In this document: positions 7,767-15,660 of the stretch, one piece after another
How the letters are laid out: every line of letters begins with the position of its first letter
Numbering within the stretch: position 1 is the stretch's first letter
NCBI GenBank assembly: GCA_033764875.1
Contig: JANRIO010000135.1
Span: 1-64,000, forward strand
Reading direction: 5' to 3'
Length of the DNA stretch: 64,000 bases
Source of the DNA: AWTP1-13 sp033764875
GTDB lineage: Bacteria > Pseudomonadota > Alphaproteobacteria > Rhizobiales > Hyphomicrobiaceae
Notes under the pieces: generated by a model
The model's input: only the letters and a program-made list of their open reading frames with translations
What the model was told of the DNA's origin: nothing
Databases searched by the model: none
Position numbers and translations under genes: made by a program

Positions 7767-8411
7767 GCGCTGTCCAGGATGCGCAATGACCCACCCGACT
7801 GCCGACACGAAGGATAGGCCCAAGCGGCTATTTGGAGTTGACCGCAGCTGAAGAAGATGACGACGACAGCAAGTGACTTGACGCATCAAGCGTGCCCCAC
7901 GCAAACATGATGAGGCTTACAACATCCGCCAGCCGTGACGATGCTCAGCGCTGCGCCAAGGCCGAAGTACATCACGCTGTAGGCAAGTGGGCTCGCAGAT
8001 CCAGCCTTCGTCTGGTTTCCCGCGAGCAGGTCGGGGATGTCCCGGTCTCTGTTGAACTTCGAGCCGAGGTCGCTGCTCGTTGAACACGATATTGGTGATC
8101 GCCGTCGCCAACAAGCCTGAGGTCCAGTCGCGGGGCAGTCAGGAGTGTTCCTCGTTCGTGCCGTCGACGACCGCTATCGAAGGCAAAGGATAAGAAGGGG
8201 CGGGGCTCCGAACCGTCCTTCGTGACCCGCTGCCGACGTGAGCAGGTGCAGCATGAAAAGCGCGGGAACCGACGGACCACAGAGTTTGCAGACATCGAAC
8301 CCGATGGGCAATGCGAGGTCGAACGCCGGCCGCGCGACGTCCGCTGCTCCGCCGTTCCCGCCAGGCCAGAACAAAACAGTCAGAGCCAGAAGTGTGCATA
8401 GCCACGCAAGC
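7767..8411. other. Degenerate intergenic region
   Basis: This 645-bp stretch between the small-gene cassette and the AraC gene has no intact gene. It contains one recognisable broken minus-strand frame (7886-8141). Between 8180 and 8400 there is a second minus-strand stretch with a hydrophobic leader (LLALTVLFWPG) and the run LPIGFDVCKLCGPSVPALF, but no start codon precedes it in frame. Both look like decayed coding DNA. Confidence 0.45.
7886..8141 (-). pseudogene. Frameshifted membrane-protein remnant
   Basis: Read from about 8141, one frame gives LPRDWTSGLLATAITNIVFNE, and after a shift near 8075 another frame continues with SDLGSKFNRDRDIPDLLAG and then a good membrane helix, SPLAYSVMYFGLGAALSIV, to a stop at 7886. 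The two halves join smoothly in character, which is what a single-base frameshift in a once functional gene produces. No start is obvious. I cannot name the family. Confidence 0.35.
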
Positions 8412-9386
8412 TCAGCTCGGCCGTCTCCCGGCGCGCCACCTCGACGGGCTGTCGCCGACAATCTCCTTGAAGGCGCGACTGAACGCAGCGACGTCCTGAT
8501 AGCCGACCGATGCCGCAATCTCCTGCAAGCCGTCATCGCTTTCCTGCAAGGCGCGGCAGGCGACATTCATGCGCCAGCTTGCGACATAGGACATTGCGCT
8601 CTCCCCGGTCGTTTCGCGGAAGCGCGCTGCAAAACGTGAGGGCGACATGGCGACGGTGTCGGCCAGCATAGCGACTGTCCAGGGTGCTCCAGGCCGTCTA
8701 TGGATTTGCTCGATCGCCGGACCGATCCGCGCATCGTCGAGCGCCTTGAACCAGCCGGGACGCGCTGCGCCCTGACGCTCGCGATACGAGCGGATCGCCT
8801 CTGCGCAGAACACCTCGAGCAGCCGCAAGGCTGTGAAGCTGCCGCGCCGGCCGTTTGCTACCTCGAGCCCCAGCATCTGCGCCGCGTGCGCCAGCAGCGG
8901 ATTGGCGTCTGCGCCGGTCGTCTTCACGGTCAGCACCGGCGGCAATGCTGCGAGCATCGGATTCATCGGCGTGCTGCGCATTTGAAACACGCCGCAGATG
9001 AGCTCTGTTCCGCCGGAGCGATCCTCGACCGTGGCCGGATCGCGTCCTGGGTTGCGCCCCTGCAGCACGTCCGTCATCAGCACGGGCTTAGCGCCAGCAC
9101 CGAGCGCCATCCGATGCGCGAGGCCCGCGGGACAGATCGCGATCTCGTCGGCTTCGACCCGCGCGAGTTCATGCCCCTCCTGGCTCAGATGGAATGCGCC
9201 GCGGCGCACGAGATGGAATGGCAGCACGCGCGTCGCGGTGCCGACGTCGAGCAAGCGCTTCAGGAATGCCTCATCGGGAACGTCGATGGCCCACGGCGGC
9301 AGATAGGTCTCGTAGAGGAGCACGCTGCCGGAGATCCGAAGATCTTCCAGAGCGTCGTCGAAGGGCGTGGGCGTGCGTTCGATCAT
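8412..9386 (-). CDS. AraC-family regulator with cupin sensor domain
   Basis: The 324-residue protein has an N-terminal cupin_6-type sensor domain (about 1-190) and a C-terminal AraC DNA-binding pair of helix-turn-helix motifs (about 215-320): VAMLADTVAMSPSRFAARFR and then LQEIAASVGYQDVAAFSRAFK, ending GDSPSRWR. Regulators of this form usually control an adjacent divergent operon of oxidoreductases. Here the MAPEG, SDR and cupin genes begin about 145 bp away on the other strand. The shared intergenic region probably holds operators for both directions. The ligand is unknown. Confidence 0.9.
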   Translation of the reverse strand: MIERTPTPFDDALEDLRISGSVLLYETYLPPWAIDVPDEAFLKRLLDVGTATRVLPFHLVRRGAFHLSQEGHELARVEADEIAICPAGLAHRMALGAGAKPVLMTDVLQGRNPGRDPATVEDRSGGTELICGVFQMRSTPMNPMLAALPPVLTVKTTGADANPLLAHAAQMLGLEVANGRRGSFTALRLLEVFCAEAIRSYRERQGAARPGWFKALDDARIGPAIEQIHRRPGAPWTVAMLADTVAMSPSRFAARFRETTGESAMSYVASWRMNVACRALQESDDGLQEIAASVGYQDVAAFSRAFKEIVGDSPSRWRAGRRPS

Positions 9387-9531
9387 AGGCGCGGACCATG
9401 CGACGCGACAGTCGTTTCTGCAATGAATTTGATCGCCCCCGCCATGGATGCGACTGCCGGCGCCCCCTTATTGTCGGCTCGCGTTCTGGTCCGATAACGG
9501 ACGACAGCCCACTGAAACGAGGGAGCCGCAC

Positions 9532-9939
9532 TTGTCGAAGATGTCGCCGGAACTGTCTTACATGACGCTGACCGCGCTGTTCACCGCTGTGATCTGGGTG
9601 CCCATCGTCCTCAACCGACTGGCCGAGATGGGGATCTGGAAGGCGCTAAAGAACCCCGAGCCGGATGTCCGGCCGCATGCCGACTGGGCATATCGGCTCG
9701 CCAACGCGCATCGCAACGCGATCGAAAACCTTGTCGTGTTCGCGCCGCTTGCCCTTGCCATTCATGTGATGAGCTACGGCACGGCGCTGACGGCTGCGGC
9801 GGCGGCGACGTTTTTCTGGGCACGTGTTGCGCACGCGGTCATCTATGCCTTCGGCGTGCCGCTGCTGCGCACCATCGCCTTCGCCGTCGGCTTCTTCTGC
9901 GAGGTGATCCTGGCCGCGCGTGTCATCGGCTGGATGTGA
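9532..9939 (+). CDS. MAPEG-family membrane protein
   Basis: The protein of about 135 residues has four predicted membrane helices and the family's polar signature, the ANAHRNAIENLVVFAPLALA block (about residues 55-74), as in MAPEG proteins (membrane-associated proteins in eicosanoid and glutathione metabolism). Bacterial members are small inner-membrane proteins, some with glutathione transferase or peroxidase activity. A TTG at 9532 has the better placed GAGGGA ribosome site; ATG at 9541 is the alternative. Its stop overlaps the GTG of the next gene. Confidence 0.85.
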   Translation: MSKMSPELSYMTLTALFTAVIWVPIVLNRLAEMGIWKALKNPEPDVRPHADWAYRLANAHRNAIENLVVFAPLALAIHVMSYGTALTAAAAATFFWARVAHAVIYAFGVPLLRTIAFAVGFFCEVILAARVIGWM

Positions 9940-10664
9940 AGAGTGCCGTCATGATATCGCCCACCGCAGGAAAGCCCGTGTGCGTCGTGGTCGGCGTCGG
10001 CCCCGGAAACGGGGCCGCGTTCGTTCGCCGCTTCGCGCTCGAAGGCTATGCCGTCGCCATGATCGCACGGTCGACGGAGACGATGCGCACGCTTGAAACT
10101 GAGGTCGGCGCCCGGCCCTACGTGTGCGATGTCGGCGACGCAGCTGCCGTCGAGTCGAGTTTCGCTTCGATCAGAAGCGACCTCGGCCCGGTCGACCTCC
10201 TCGTCTACAACGTCGGCAAGGCCGTGTTCGGCACGGTCGAGGACCTGACGCCCGCCGCCTTCGAGGCCGCCTGGCGCGCCAACGCGCTCGGCGCCTTCAC
10301 CGCCGCACGCTCTGTCGTTCCGGCAATGAAGGCGCGCAGCGCCGGCCAGATCATTTTCATAGGCGCGACGGCATCGCGGAGGGGCGGCGCGAGGATGGCC
10401 GCCTTCGGCTCCGCCAAGGCGGCGCAGCGCATGCTGGCGGAGTCGCTCGCGCGCTCGCTCGGGCCCGTGGGCATCCATGTCGCACTGATCGTCGTCGATG
10501 GTATCGTCAACGAGCCTGCGATGCGCGCGCGCTTCGCCGACAAGCCGGATGCGTTCTTCGTGAAACCTGAAGACGTCGCCGACATGGCGCTCATGTTGAC
10601 AAAGCAAAAGCGGTCGGCCTGGACATTCGAGCTCGAGGCCCGGCCGTTCGGCGAGACGTGGTGA
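9936..10664 (+). CDS. SDR-family protein lacking the catalytic tyrosine
   Basis: This is a Rossmann-fold short-chain dehydrogenase/reductase-like protein of 242 residues. The cofactor loop is atypical but present (VVVGVGPGNGAAFVRRF), and NVGK replaces the usual NNAG. The catalytic block reads GATASRRGGARMAAFGSAKAA, so the Tyr of the Y-x-x-x-K motif is Phe while the Lys is kept. A Tyr-less subgroup of SDR proteins exists, so this may be natural for the family, but normal hydride-transfer chemistry would be impaired. GTG at 9936 overlaps the preceding stop; ATG at 9951 is an alternative start with a GAAGAG ribosome site. It belongs to the MAPEG-SDR-cupin operon. Confidence 0.88.
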   Translation: MKSAVMISPTAGKPVCVVVGVGPGNGAAFVRRFALEGYAVAMIARSTETMRTLETEVGARPYVCDVGDAAAVESSFASIRSDLGPVDLLVYNVGKAVFGTVEDLTPAAFEAAWRANALGAFTAARSVVPAMKARSAGQIIFIGATASRRGGARMAAFGSAKAAQRMLAESLARSLGPVGIHVALIVVDGIVNEPAMRARFADKPDAFFVKPEDVADMALMLTKQKRSAWTFELEARPFGETW

Positions 10665-10683
10665 CTGGTGCGGAGGTGGTGAT

Positions 10684-11355
10684 ATGTCGATCGAGCTTGT
10701 GAACGCGGACTTCTCGAAACGCGTCGTGATCGAGACGAACGCGCTTCCCTGGCTGCCGTCTCCCCAGGCGAACGTCGAGCGCCGGTTGCTCGATCGGATT
10801 GGCGGCGAGGTTGCGCGCGCGACATCGCTCGTTCGCTATGCCCCGGGCAGCAGCTTTCCGGCGCACGAGCATGCGCTCGGCGAGGAGTATCTGGTTCTCG
10901 AAGGAGTGTTCTCCGACGAGCACGGCGACTATCCGGCCGGAACCTATGTACGCAATCCACCCGGCAGCCGTCACACGCCGCGAACGGGCCCCGGATCCAT
11001 CATCTTTGTCAAGTTGCGCCAGATGCGCCGCGAGGATCGCGAGCGCATCGTCATCGACACGCGATCCGCGACGTGGCGGCCGGGTGGCGCGTCGGGGCAT
11101 TCGAGGCTGCCGCTCTATGCAAGTCCAGGTGGGGAGGTGGTCACCCTGGAGCGGCTCGATGCTGGCACTGCACTGCCGCTCTATGAGTGCATCGATGGAG
11201 AGGAGATCCTGGTTCTCGACGGCTGTCTCGCCGACGAGCACGGCAGCTATGACGCCGGCTGCTGGATCCGCAATCCCACAGGACATGGGCATCGCATCGG
11301 AACGAACAGCGGTGCGGCATTCTGGGCAAAGCGCGGACACCTGCCGTTTGCCTGA
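10684..11355 (+). CDS. Double-cupin protein (ChrR-like)
   Basis: The 223-residue protein contains two ChrR-type cupin domains (about residues 20-115 and 125-220). The first keeps metal-ligand positions in FPAHEHALGEEYLVLEG and SRHTP. The second has the matching LPLYECIDGEEILVLDG, in which the first His pair is lost, and ends in a GHGHR motif. Proteins of this type bind Zn or Fe; in ChrR itself the cupin is the sensor of an anti-sigma factor, but no sigma-binding zinc domain is seen here. Third gene of the operon controlled by the divergent AraC protein. Confidence 0.85.
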   Translation: MSIELVNADFSKRVVIETNALPWLPSPQANVERRLLDRIGGEVARATSLVRYAPGSSFPAHEHALGEEYLVLEGVFSDEHGDYPAGTYVRNPPGSRHTPRTGPGSIIFVKLRQMRREDRERIVIDTRSATWRPGGASGHSRLPLYASPGGEVVTLERLDAGTALPLYECIDGEEILVLDGCLADEHGSYDAGCWIRNPTGHGHRIGTNSGAAFWAKRGHLPFA

Positions 11356-11723
11356 CGAAGTACTCAACGCGGTCAGTGTTGATCACCGGAAGCAGAGAAA
11401 GCGGTCGCCGGATTATACAAGGAAGTGACCGCACTACCCGAGTAAGCCGAAGTCGATTGCTGGAGACCTGCTTCGCGCGGTCCGGCGACTAAACTAGGAG
11501 TTGTTCGCCCCAGGTTTATCTTCCAAGTTCCGGTCACGGCTGAATTTCCCACCAGAATTCTCATACCCTCTCTTGCAATGGCACCTCTCGATCTCCATTT
11601 GTTCCCGAGCCGCCAACAGCGTCCGTCCGGCGTCATTTCCCGCGGCCTATAAAACACGCGCCTTAGGGCGCCTAACTGCCTGCTGGCACTGCAGCGCGGA
11701 ACGAAGACATATTGAGAGGGGAC
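11356..11723. other. Leader region upstream of the CBASS operon
   Basis: No gene is seen in these 368 bp. A TATAAA box at 11648-11653 is a possible -10 for the CBASS operon, though no good -35 stands 16-18 bp upstream. A small hairpin, GCGCC-TTAG-GGCGC (11658-11671), lies where transcription would begin and could be an operator or leader structure. The base composition is clearly lower in GC than the genes on the left, which suggests that the CBASS module starts about here. Confidence 0.4.
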
Positions 11724-12659
11724 ATGCCCGGCGATCGCGTGCGTGTACTCAGCCTGGATGGCGGGGGCGCCAAGGGCTTCTACACACTCGGCGTCCTGCG
11801 CGAGGTGGAGACGCTTGCCGGCAACGAGCCGCTCTACAAACACTTCGACCTGATCTTCGGCACGAGCACAGGCTCGATCATCGCCGCGCTACTCGCCCTG
11901 GGCAGCAATGTCGACGATATCTACCAGCTATACAAGGAGCACGTGCCCAACGTCATGGGCAACTTCCTGCCCGGCGCCAAGTCGCGCGCATTGCAGCAGC
12001 TCGGCCACACCGTCTTCGGCGATCAAAAGTTCGACGTCTTCAAAACCAACATCGGCATCGTCGCGACCAACTACGACACCAAGGTCCCCCGCATCTTCAA
12101 GACCAGCTCCAGGCAGGCGTACACCGGTCACACGGCCTTCGTTCCTGGCTGGGGCTGCACCATCTCTGACGCCGTGCAGGCCTCCTGCTCGGCGTACCCC
12201 TTCTTCAAGAAGAAGATCGTGAAGCCCCCGAACGAGGACAACTTCGTCCTCATCGACGGAGGCTACTGCGCCAATAACCCAACACTCTACGCCATCATCG
12301 ACGCCATGATCGCGCTGGAGACGTCGCCGGAGAGACTGCGCGTACTGAGTATCGGCGTCGGCAAGTACCCGAGCCCCGTGCGCAACCCGCTCCACTATGC
12401 ATGGTGGCTCAACAAGTATCCCGGCGTGCGCTTCTTCCAGGACACGCTCGAGATAAACACGCAGTCCATGGACCAGCTGCGCAGGGTCCTCTACCGCGAC
12501 ATCGCCAAGAACATCATCCGCATCGACCAGGCCTACACCGAGCCCGAGATGGCGACGGACCTGCTCGAGCGCGACGAAGAGAAGCTCAATCTGCTCCGGC
12601 GCCGCGGGGCGGCATGCGTGCGCGAGTACGAGACGCAGCTCAAAGAATTTTTTGCTTGA
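11724..12659 (+). CDS. capV: CapV-like patatin phospholipase, CBASS effector
   Basis: The 311-residue protein is a patatin-like lipase. The oxyanion loop DGGGAKG (residues 12-18), nucleophile elbow GTSTG with Ser48, and catalytic Asp178 in DGGYCANNP are all intact. No signal peptide is present, so it acts from the cytoplasm. In CBASS, CapV phospholipases are switched on by a cyclic dinucleotide and degrade the inner membrane, killing the infected cell before phage release. The CD-NTase gene follows after only 10 bp, which makes this function likely. ATG at 11724 has a GAGAGGGG site directly upstream; an in-frame TTG at 11712 is less likely. Confidence 0.92.
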   Translation: MPGDRVRVLSLDGGGAKGFYTLGVLREVETLAGNEPLYKHFDLIFGTSTGSIIAALLALGSNVDDIYQLYKEHVPNVMGNFLPGAKSRALQQLGHTVFGDQKFDVFKTNIGIVATNYDTKVPRIFKTSSRQAYTGHTAFVPGWGCTISDAVQASCSAYPFFKKKIVKPPNEDNFVLIDGGYCANNPTLYAIIDAMIALETSPERLRVLSIGVGKYPSPVRNPLHYAWWLNKYPGVRFFQDTLEINTQSMDQLRRVLYRDIAKNIIRIDQAYTEPEMATDLLERDEEKLNLLRRRGAACVREYETQLKEFFA

Positions 12660-12669
12660 GAGATTGCCG

Positions 12670-13572
12670 ATGGGCATACCGGAGGCACAGCTCGATACGT
12701 GGTCGGCCCAGGGCGGAACGGGTGTCTTCCGCGACACGTACAACCACCTCAAGGACACACTCGAAGAGCGGGCGGCGCCTTATGCCAGCCGGGAATTCAG
12801 GGTCTTCCGGCAAGGCTCGTATGAAAATGACACCAACACCGACGGCGACAGCGACGTCGACACCGTCATCATGCTCACGTCGACGTTCCACTACACGCTC
12901 AACAATCTAAACCCGCAGGAGGTCCAGAATTTCCACGCTGCCTATCCGGGCACTGCGACATACGACATCGCTGACTTCAAGCGGGATGTGTACGCTTGGC
13001 TCCAGCAGCAATATCCCGGCTACGTGGACGCGCCCAGCAAGGCCATCCACATCCGCCGTAACGGCAGGCTCCCCCGCGAGGCCGACGTGCTCGTCTGCTC
13101 CGAGTACAAGAACTACTGGGGCTTCGCGAACGTCGCCGACAAGACCAGTTACGTCGGCGGGGTGAAGTTCCACGACCGCCACGGCAACGCGATCATCAAT
13201 TACCCCGAGCTGCACTCCTACCGCTGCACACAGAAGCACCAAGCCACCGGCAGCGGCTTCAAGCAGACTGTGCGCATCTTCAAGAACATGCGCCACCGCC
13301 TGATCGACGAAGGGCTGCTGCGCGATGGCCAGGCGCCTTCGTATTACATCGAGGGGCTACTCTCCAACGTGCCGGACACGGCCTTCGTCGCCCGGCACGA
13401 CGCGACAATGCTCAATGCCTTGCGCTGGATTTACAATTGCGACCGCAGCACATTGAACTGCGCCCACCAGATGAGCCGCCTCGTCGGCGACAACAGCCCT
13501 ATCGCCTGGCCACTCGTCGACTGCAACGAATTCATCCAAGCAATGGCAAACTACTGGGACAACTGGCGTTAG
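12670..13572 (+). CDS. CD-NTase (cGAS/DncV-like nucleotidyltransferase), CBASS
   Basis: The 300-residue protein has the nucleotidyltransferase signature of CD-NTases: Gly49-Ser50 in RQGSYEND, Asp62 and Asp64 in GDSDVDTVIML, and a third acidic residue Asp139 in EADVLV. The N-terminal motif LDTWSAQGG and a helical C-terminal half fit the SMODS type. On phage infection such enzymes make a cyclic di- or trinucleotide that activates the effector, here the patatin next door. No Cap2/Cap3 (E1/E2 and JAB) or HORMA/TRIP13 genes follow, so this is the minimal type I layout. The exact nucleotide product and clade cannot be read by eye. ATG at 12670 is preceded by GAGAG. Confidence 0.92.
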   Translation: MGIPEAQLDTWSAQGGTGVFRDTYNHLKDTLEERAAPYASREFRVFRQGSYENDTNTDGDSDVDTVIMLTSTFHYTLNNLNPQEVQNFHAAYPGTATYDIADFKRDVYAWLQQQYPGYVDAPSKAIHIRRNGRLPREADVLVCSEYKNYWGFANVADKTSYVGGVKFHDRHGNAIINYPELHSYRCTQKHQATGSGFKQTVRIFKNMRHRLIDEGLLRDGQAPSYYIEGLLSNVPDTAFVARHDATMLNALRWIYNCDRSTLNCAHQMSRLVGDNSPIAWPLVDCNEFIQAMANYWDNWR

Positions 13573-13839
13573 GGGGGGCGCAAACATCTACCGTTCGTGG
13601 CGAGAATAAGGATCAGCGTCGCGATATATCACATTGCAGACATGCTCGGGCGCGGCTCCGGCTTGATCATGATTTTCTTCGTCGAGTTCCGCCAATTGGA
13701 TGACTCGATTGTGTGTGGTGCACTACGTGCTGCGCCGCACGAGTCTGCAGCTGGCCCCAAGCAGGAATCGACCGTCCGGCCGGTCCCGGAGGACCAGCGG
13801 ACAGTCGCACGTGCGTGGGGGACGGGCAAGGCGTACAGG

Positions 13840-14176
13840 CTAGCCGAGCAAATCAAGGCCGCACGGAAGGTGCTCGGCCGGCGCTCGACGGAGAGCCGGC
13901 AGCTGTCGGTAGGCTTTCAATCTCCGGATTCCCGCCTTCGCCTCCAACATGCCGGCCGCCGCCCATCGCAGAGCCATCGAGGCGTCTCGCCAATGCTTCA
14001 CGTTCCTTGTGGCGCGGCGGATCGTGCCTTGCATGTTCTCGATCGCGTTGGTGCAGGCCCAGTGACCGGCGCAGCTCGGGCGGCAGGCGGAGACGGTTGA
14101 CGGTGAGCAGCTCGTCGAGACCTTCCAACATGCTCCCGGACACACCGGGCGCTTCACTCCGAAGATCCCACCTCAC
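13840..14176 (-). pseudogene. IS256-family transposase, C-terminal remnant, frameshifted
   Basis: Read on the minus strand, one frame gives SMLEGLDELLTVNRLRLP and continues to LRRSLG, and a frame shifted by one base near 14050-14065 continues with CTNAIENMQGTIRRATRNVK, then WRDASMALRWAAAGMLEA and RRLKAYRQLPALR. The second part is the conserved C-terminal end of IS256 (mutator-type) transposases, with the catalytic Glu in TNAIEN. The catalytic DDE core upstream is missing, so the copy is dead. It marks an old insertion next to the CBASS operon. Confidence 0.8.
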
Positions 14177-14200
14177 ATGCGCGTTCGTCCGCGAAGCTCC

Positions 14201-14590
14201 TCAGAATTTCCGCTTCGCGGGCGAGCACGTCAGCACGTAGCGCCGTGCCATGTTCGGCACCGGCGAAGAGGATGTGTAGACGAGCTGCCCCGACACCCGA
14301 TTGAGAACACCGTTGCCACCCGCGATCCCATTCAACGTGCCGTTGAAGGCGTACATGCCCTCGCTCTCGTGATGGATGTTGAGCCCCTCGGGACCGAGGC
14401 CGCGAAGCCGCCCGATCTGCCCGTTACAGTTGCTCCGACACAGATCGAGCTCCACATTGAGCCCAGCGACGACGCCTCCTTGAGGATAAGTTTCGTCTGC
14501 ATACGTGCCGTTGCAAGTGAGCAAGAGGGTTTCAGCGGAGGCCCCTGCTGGAACAAGTGCTGCAGCCAGGGTCGCTATCGCTCGGATCAC
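14201..14590 (-). CDS. Hypothetical secreted protein, 129 aa
   Basis: A GTG at 14590 with a GAGG ribosome site seven bases upstream gives a protein with a signal peptide (VIRAIATLAAALVPAGASA, cleavage before ETLLL). The mature part has two Cys pairs (LTCNGT, and LCRSNCNG) and ends with MARRYVLTCSPAKRKF. It resembles small periplasmic proteins of unknown function common in Hyphomicrobiales, in which a beta-rich domain is held by disulphides. It sits between the IS256 remnant and the recombinase, with no clear partner. Confidence 0.65.
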   Translation of the reverse strand: MIRAIATLAAALVPAGASAETLLLTCNGTYADETYPQGGVVAGLNVELDLCRSNCNGQIGRLRGLGPEGLNIHHESEGMYAFNGTLNGIAGGNGVLNRVSGQLVYTSSSPVPNMARRYVLTCSPAKRKF

Positions 14591-14888
14591 AACAAAGCCT
14601 CGCAACGGTTGCGCGCCACGCTCACGGTCGCATGCATCGGAGGATGGCGCCATCGCCGAGAAACGGGCAGATGTTCTACGGGACTACTAAGGCCACGCAC
14701 ACGCTCGACCCGCGACCGTCTCCGATCGGCGAACGACCGTCTCCACGACTGTCGCAGGTCGACAGACGCGGAACGGCACTTGGTGGCTGCCCCTTGCCCG
14801 CGACCCTCGCAGTTCCCAGGCTAGACCCGCGGAGACCGTCCTGAAGCTTGGAGGCTCACAGCGGACGGTCGTCTCTTTTATCTATACT
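14591..14888. other. Intergenic region with short direct repeats
   Basis: No gene is seen here. The stretch 14708-14750 contains two direct copies of CGACCGTCTCC, with related pieces at about 14828 and 14862 (the last inverted). They could be protein-binding sites for the neighbouring recombinase, but the spacing is irregular. Confidence 0.3.
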
Positions 14889-14988
14889 CCAATGAGGCAC
14901 GCAGGTGAGACAATTGGAGTGTCTCATTTAACTATCATATTGCATTTTGATACACTGTCGTGGTATCATCTAAACTCAAATGAGACAC
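14889..14988 (+). promoter_or_regulatory. Recombinase promoter with repeated inverted motif
   Basis: The motif TGTCTCATTT occurs at 14920-14929 and inverted (AAATGAGACA) at 14978-14987, with a diverged inverted copy AATGAGGCAC at 14891-14900. An 8-bp inverted repeat ACTCCAAT/ATTGGAGT frames the first part (14886-14893 and 14913-14920). Between the motifs lies a promoter, TTGCAT (14940-14945), 18 bp, TATCAT (14964-14969). Arrays of short inverted sites directly upstream of a resolvase gene are typical of res sites, which serve both for recombination and for self-repression. Confidence 0.55.
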
Positions 14989-14999
14989 AGGAGGCGAGG

Positions 15000-15545
15000 A
15001 TGAGCGGCATCTACGGTTACGCGCGAGTGAGTAGCACCGATCAGGATCTCTCGATCCAGCAGGCTGCGCTCAAGGCCGCCGGATGCACTGTCATTCGCGC
15101 CGAGAAGACGACGGGCACGACGCGCGAGGGGCGGACCGAGCTAGACACGTTGCTCGCGTTCCTGCGGCCAGGGGATACCCTGGTCGTCACGCGGATCGAC
15201 CGCCTGGCGCGAAGCCTGCGGGACTTGCAAAACATCGTGCACGAGCTTCGGGAGAAGGGCGCGCATCTCAAGGCGACCGAGCAGCCGATCGATACCTCCA
15301 CCGCAGCGGGCAAGGCGTTCCTTGACATGCTCGGGGTGTTCGCCGAGTTCGAGACGAACCTTCGCAAGGAGCGGCAGCTCGAAGGTATCGCTGCCGCGAA
15401 GGCGAAGGGTGTCTACAAGGGGCGCCCGCCGAGCATTGACGCTTCCGAGGTTAAGAGGCTGAAGGCCGAAGGTAAGGGCCCGACTGAGATCGCCCACGAT
15501 CTCGGGATCGGCCGCGCCAGCGTCTATCGGGTGCTAAACCAGTAG
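15000..15545 (+). CDS. Serine recombinase (resolvase/invertase family)
   Basis: The 181-residue protein matches small resolvases and invertases. It has the catalytic domain with YGYARVSSTDQ (nucleophile Ser11), the arginine-rich active-site block TRIDRLARSLRDL, the dimer helix AGKAFLDMLGVFAEFE and a C-terminal helix-turn-helix (PTEIAHDLGIGRASVYRVL). These enzymes resolve cointegrates or invert DNA between short sites. ATG at 15000 has an excellent AGGAGG site. The repeated inverted motif upstream is a plausible res site. It may belong to a Tn3-like or resolvase-only cassette inserted into the element; no partner transposase is intact nearby. Confidence 0.92.
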   Translation: MSGIYGYARVSSTDQDLSIQQAALKAAGCTVIRAEKTTGTTREGRTELDTLLAFLRPGDTLVVTRIDRLARSLRDLQNIVHELREKGAHLKATEQPIDTSTAAGKAFLDMLGVFAEFETNLRKERQLEGIAAAKAKGVYKGRPPSIDASEVKRLKAEGKGPTEIAHDLGIGRASVYRVLNQ

Positions 15546-15660
15546 CTGTGAAGGTCACGGCGCGTGGCCCAGACAATCGAGCGGACATCCATGGTTGCAT
15601 TGAGGTGTTCGAGTGGCTGCCCTGCTAACAGCAGGGTACACAAAAGCCCATCGCGACCCC

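Noticed and set aside
13755..13780. A tRNA 3'-end-like string (minus strand GGTCGATTCCTGCTTGGGG then CCA)
   Set aside because: The T-loop sequence does not fit TTCRANY with paired 5-bp arms, and no other tRNA arms precede it.
13597..14100. Forward frame after the CD-NTase as a third CBASS gene
   Set aside because: It has no domain pattern and runs antisense to the IS256 remnant; no ribosome site is present.
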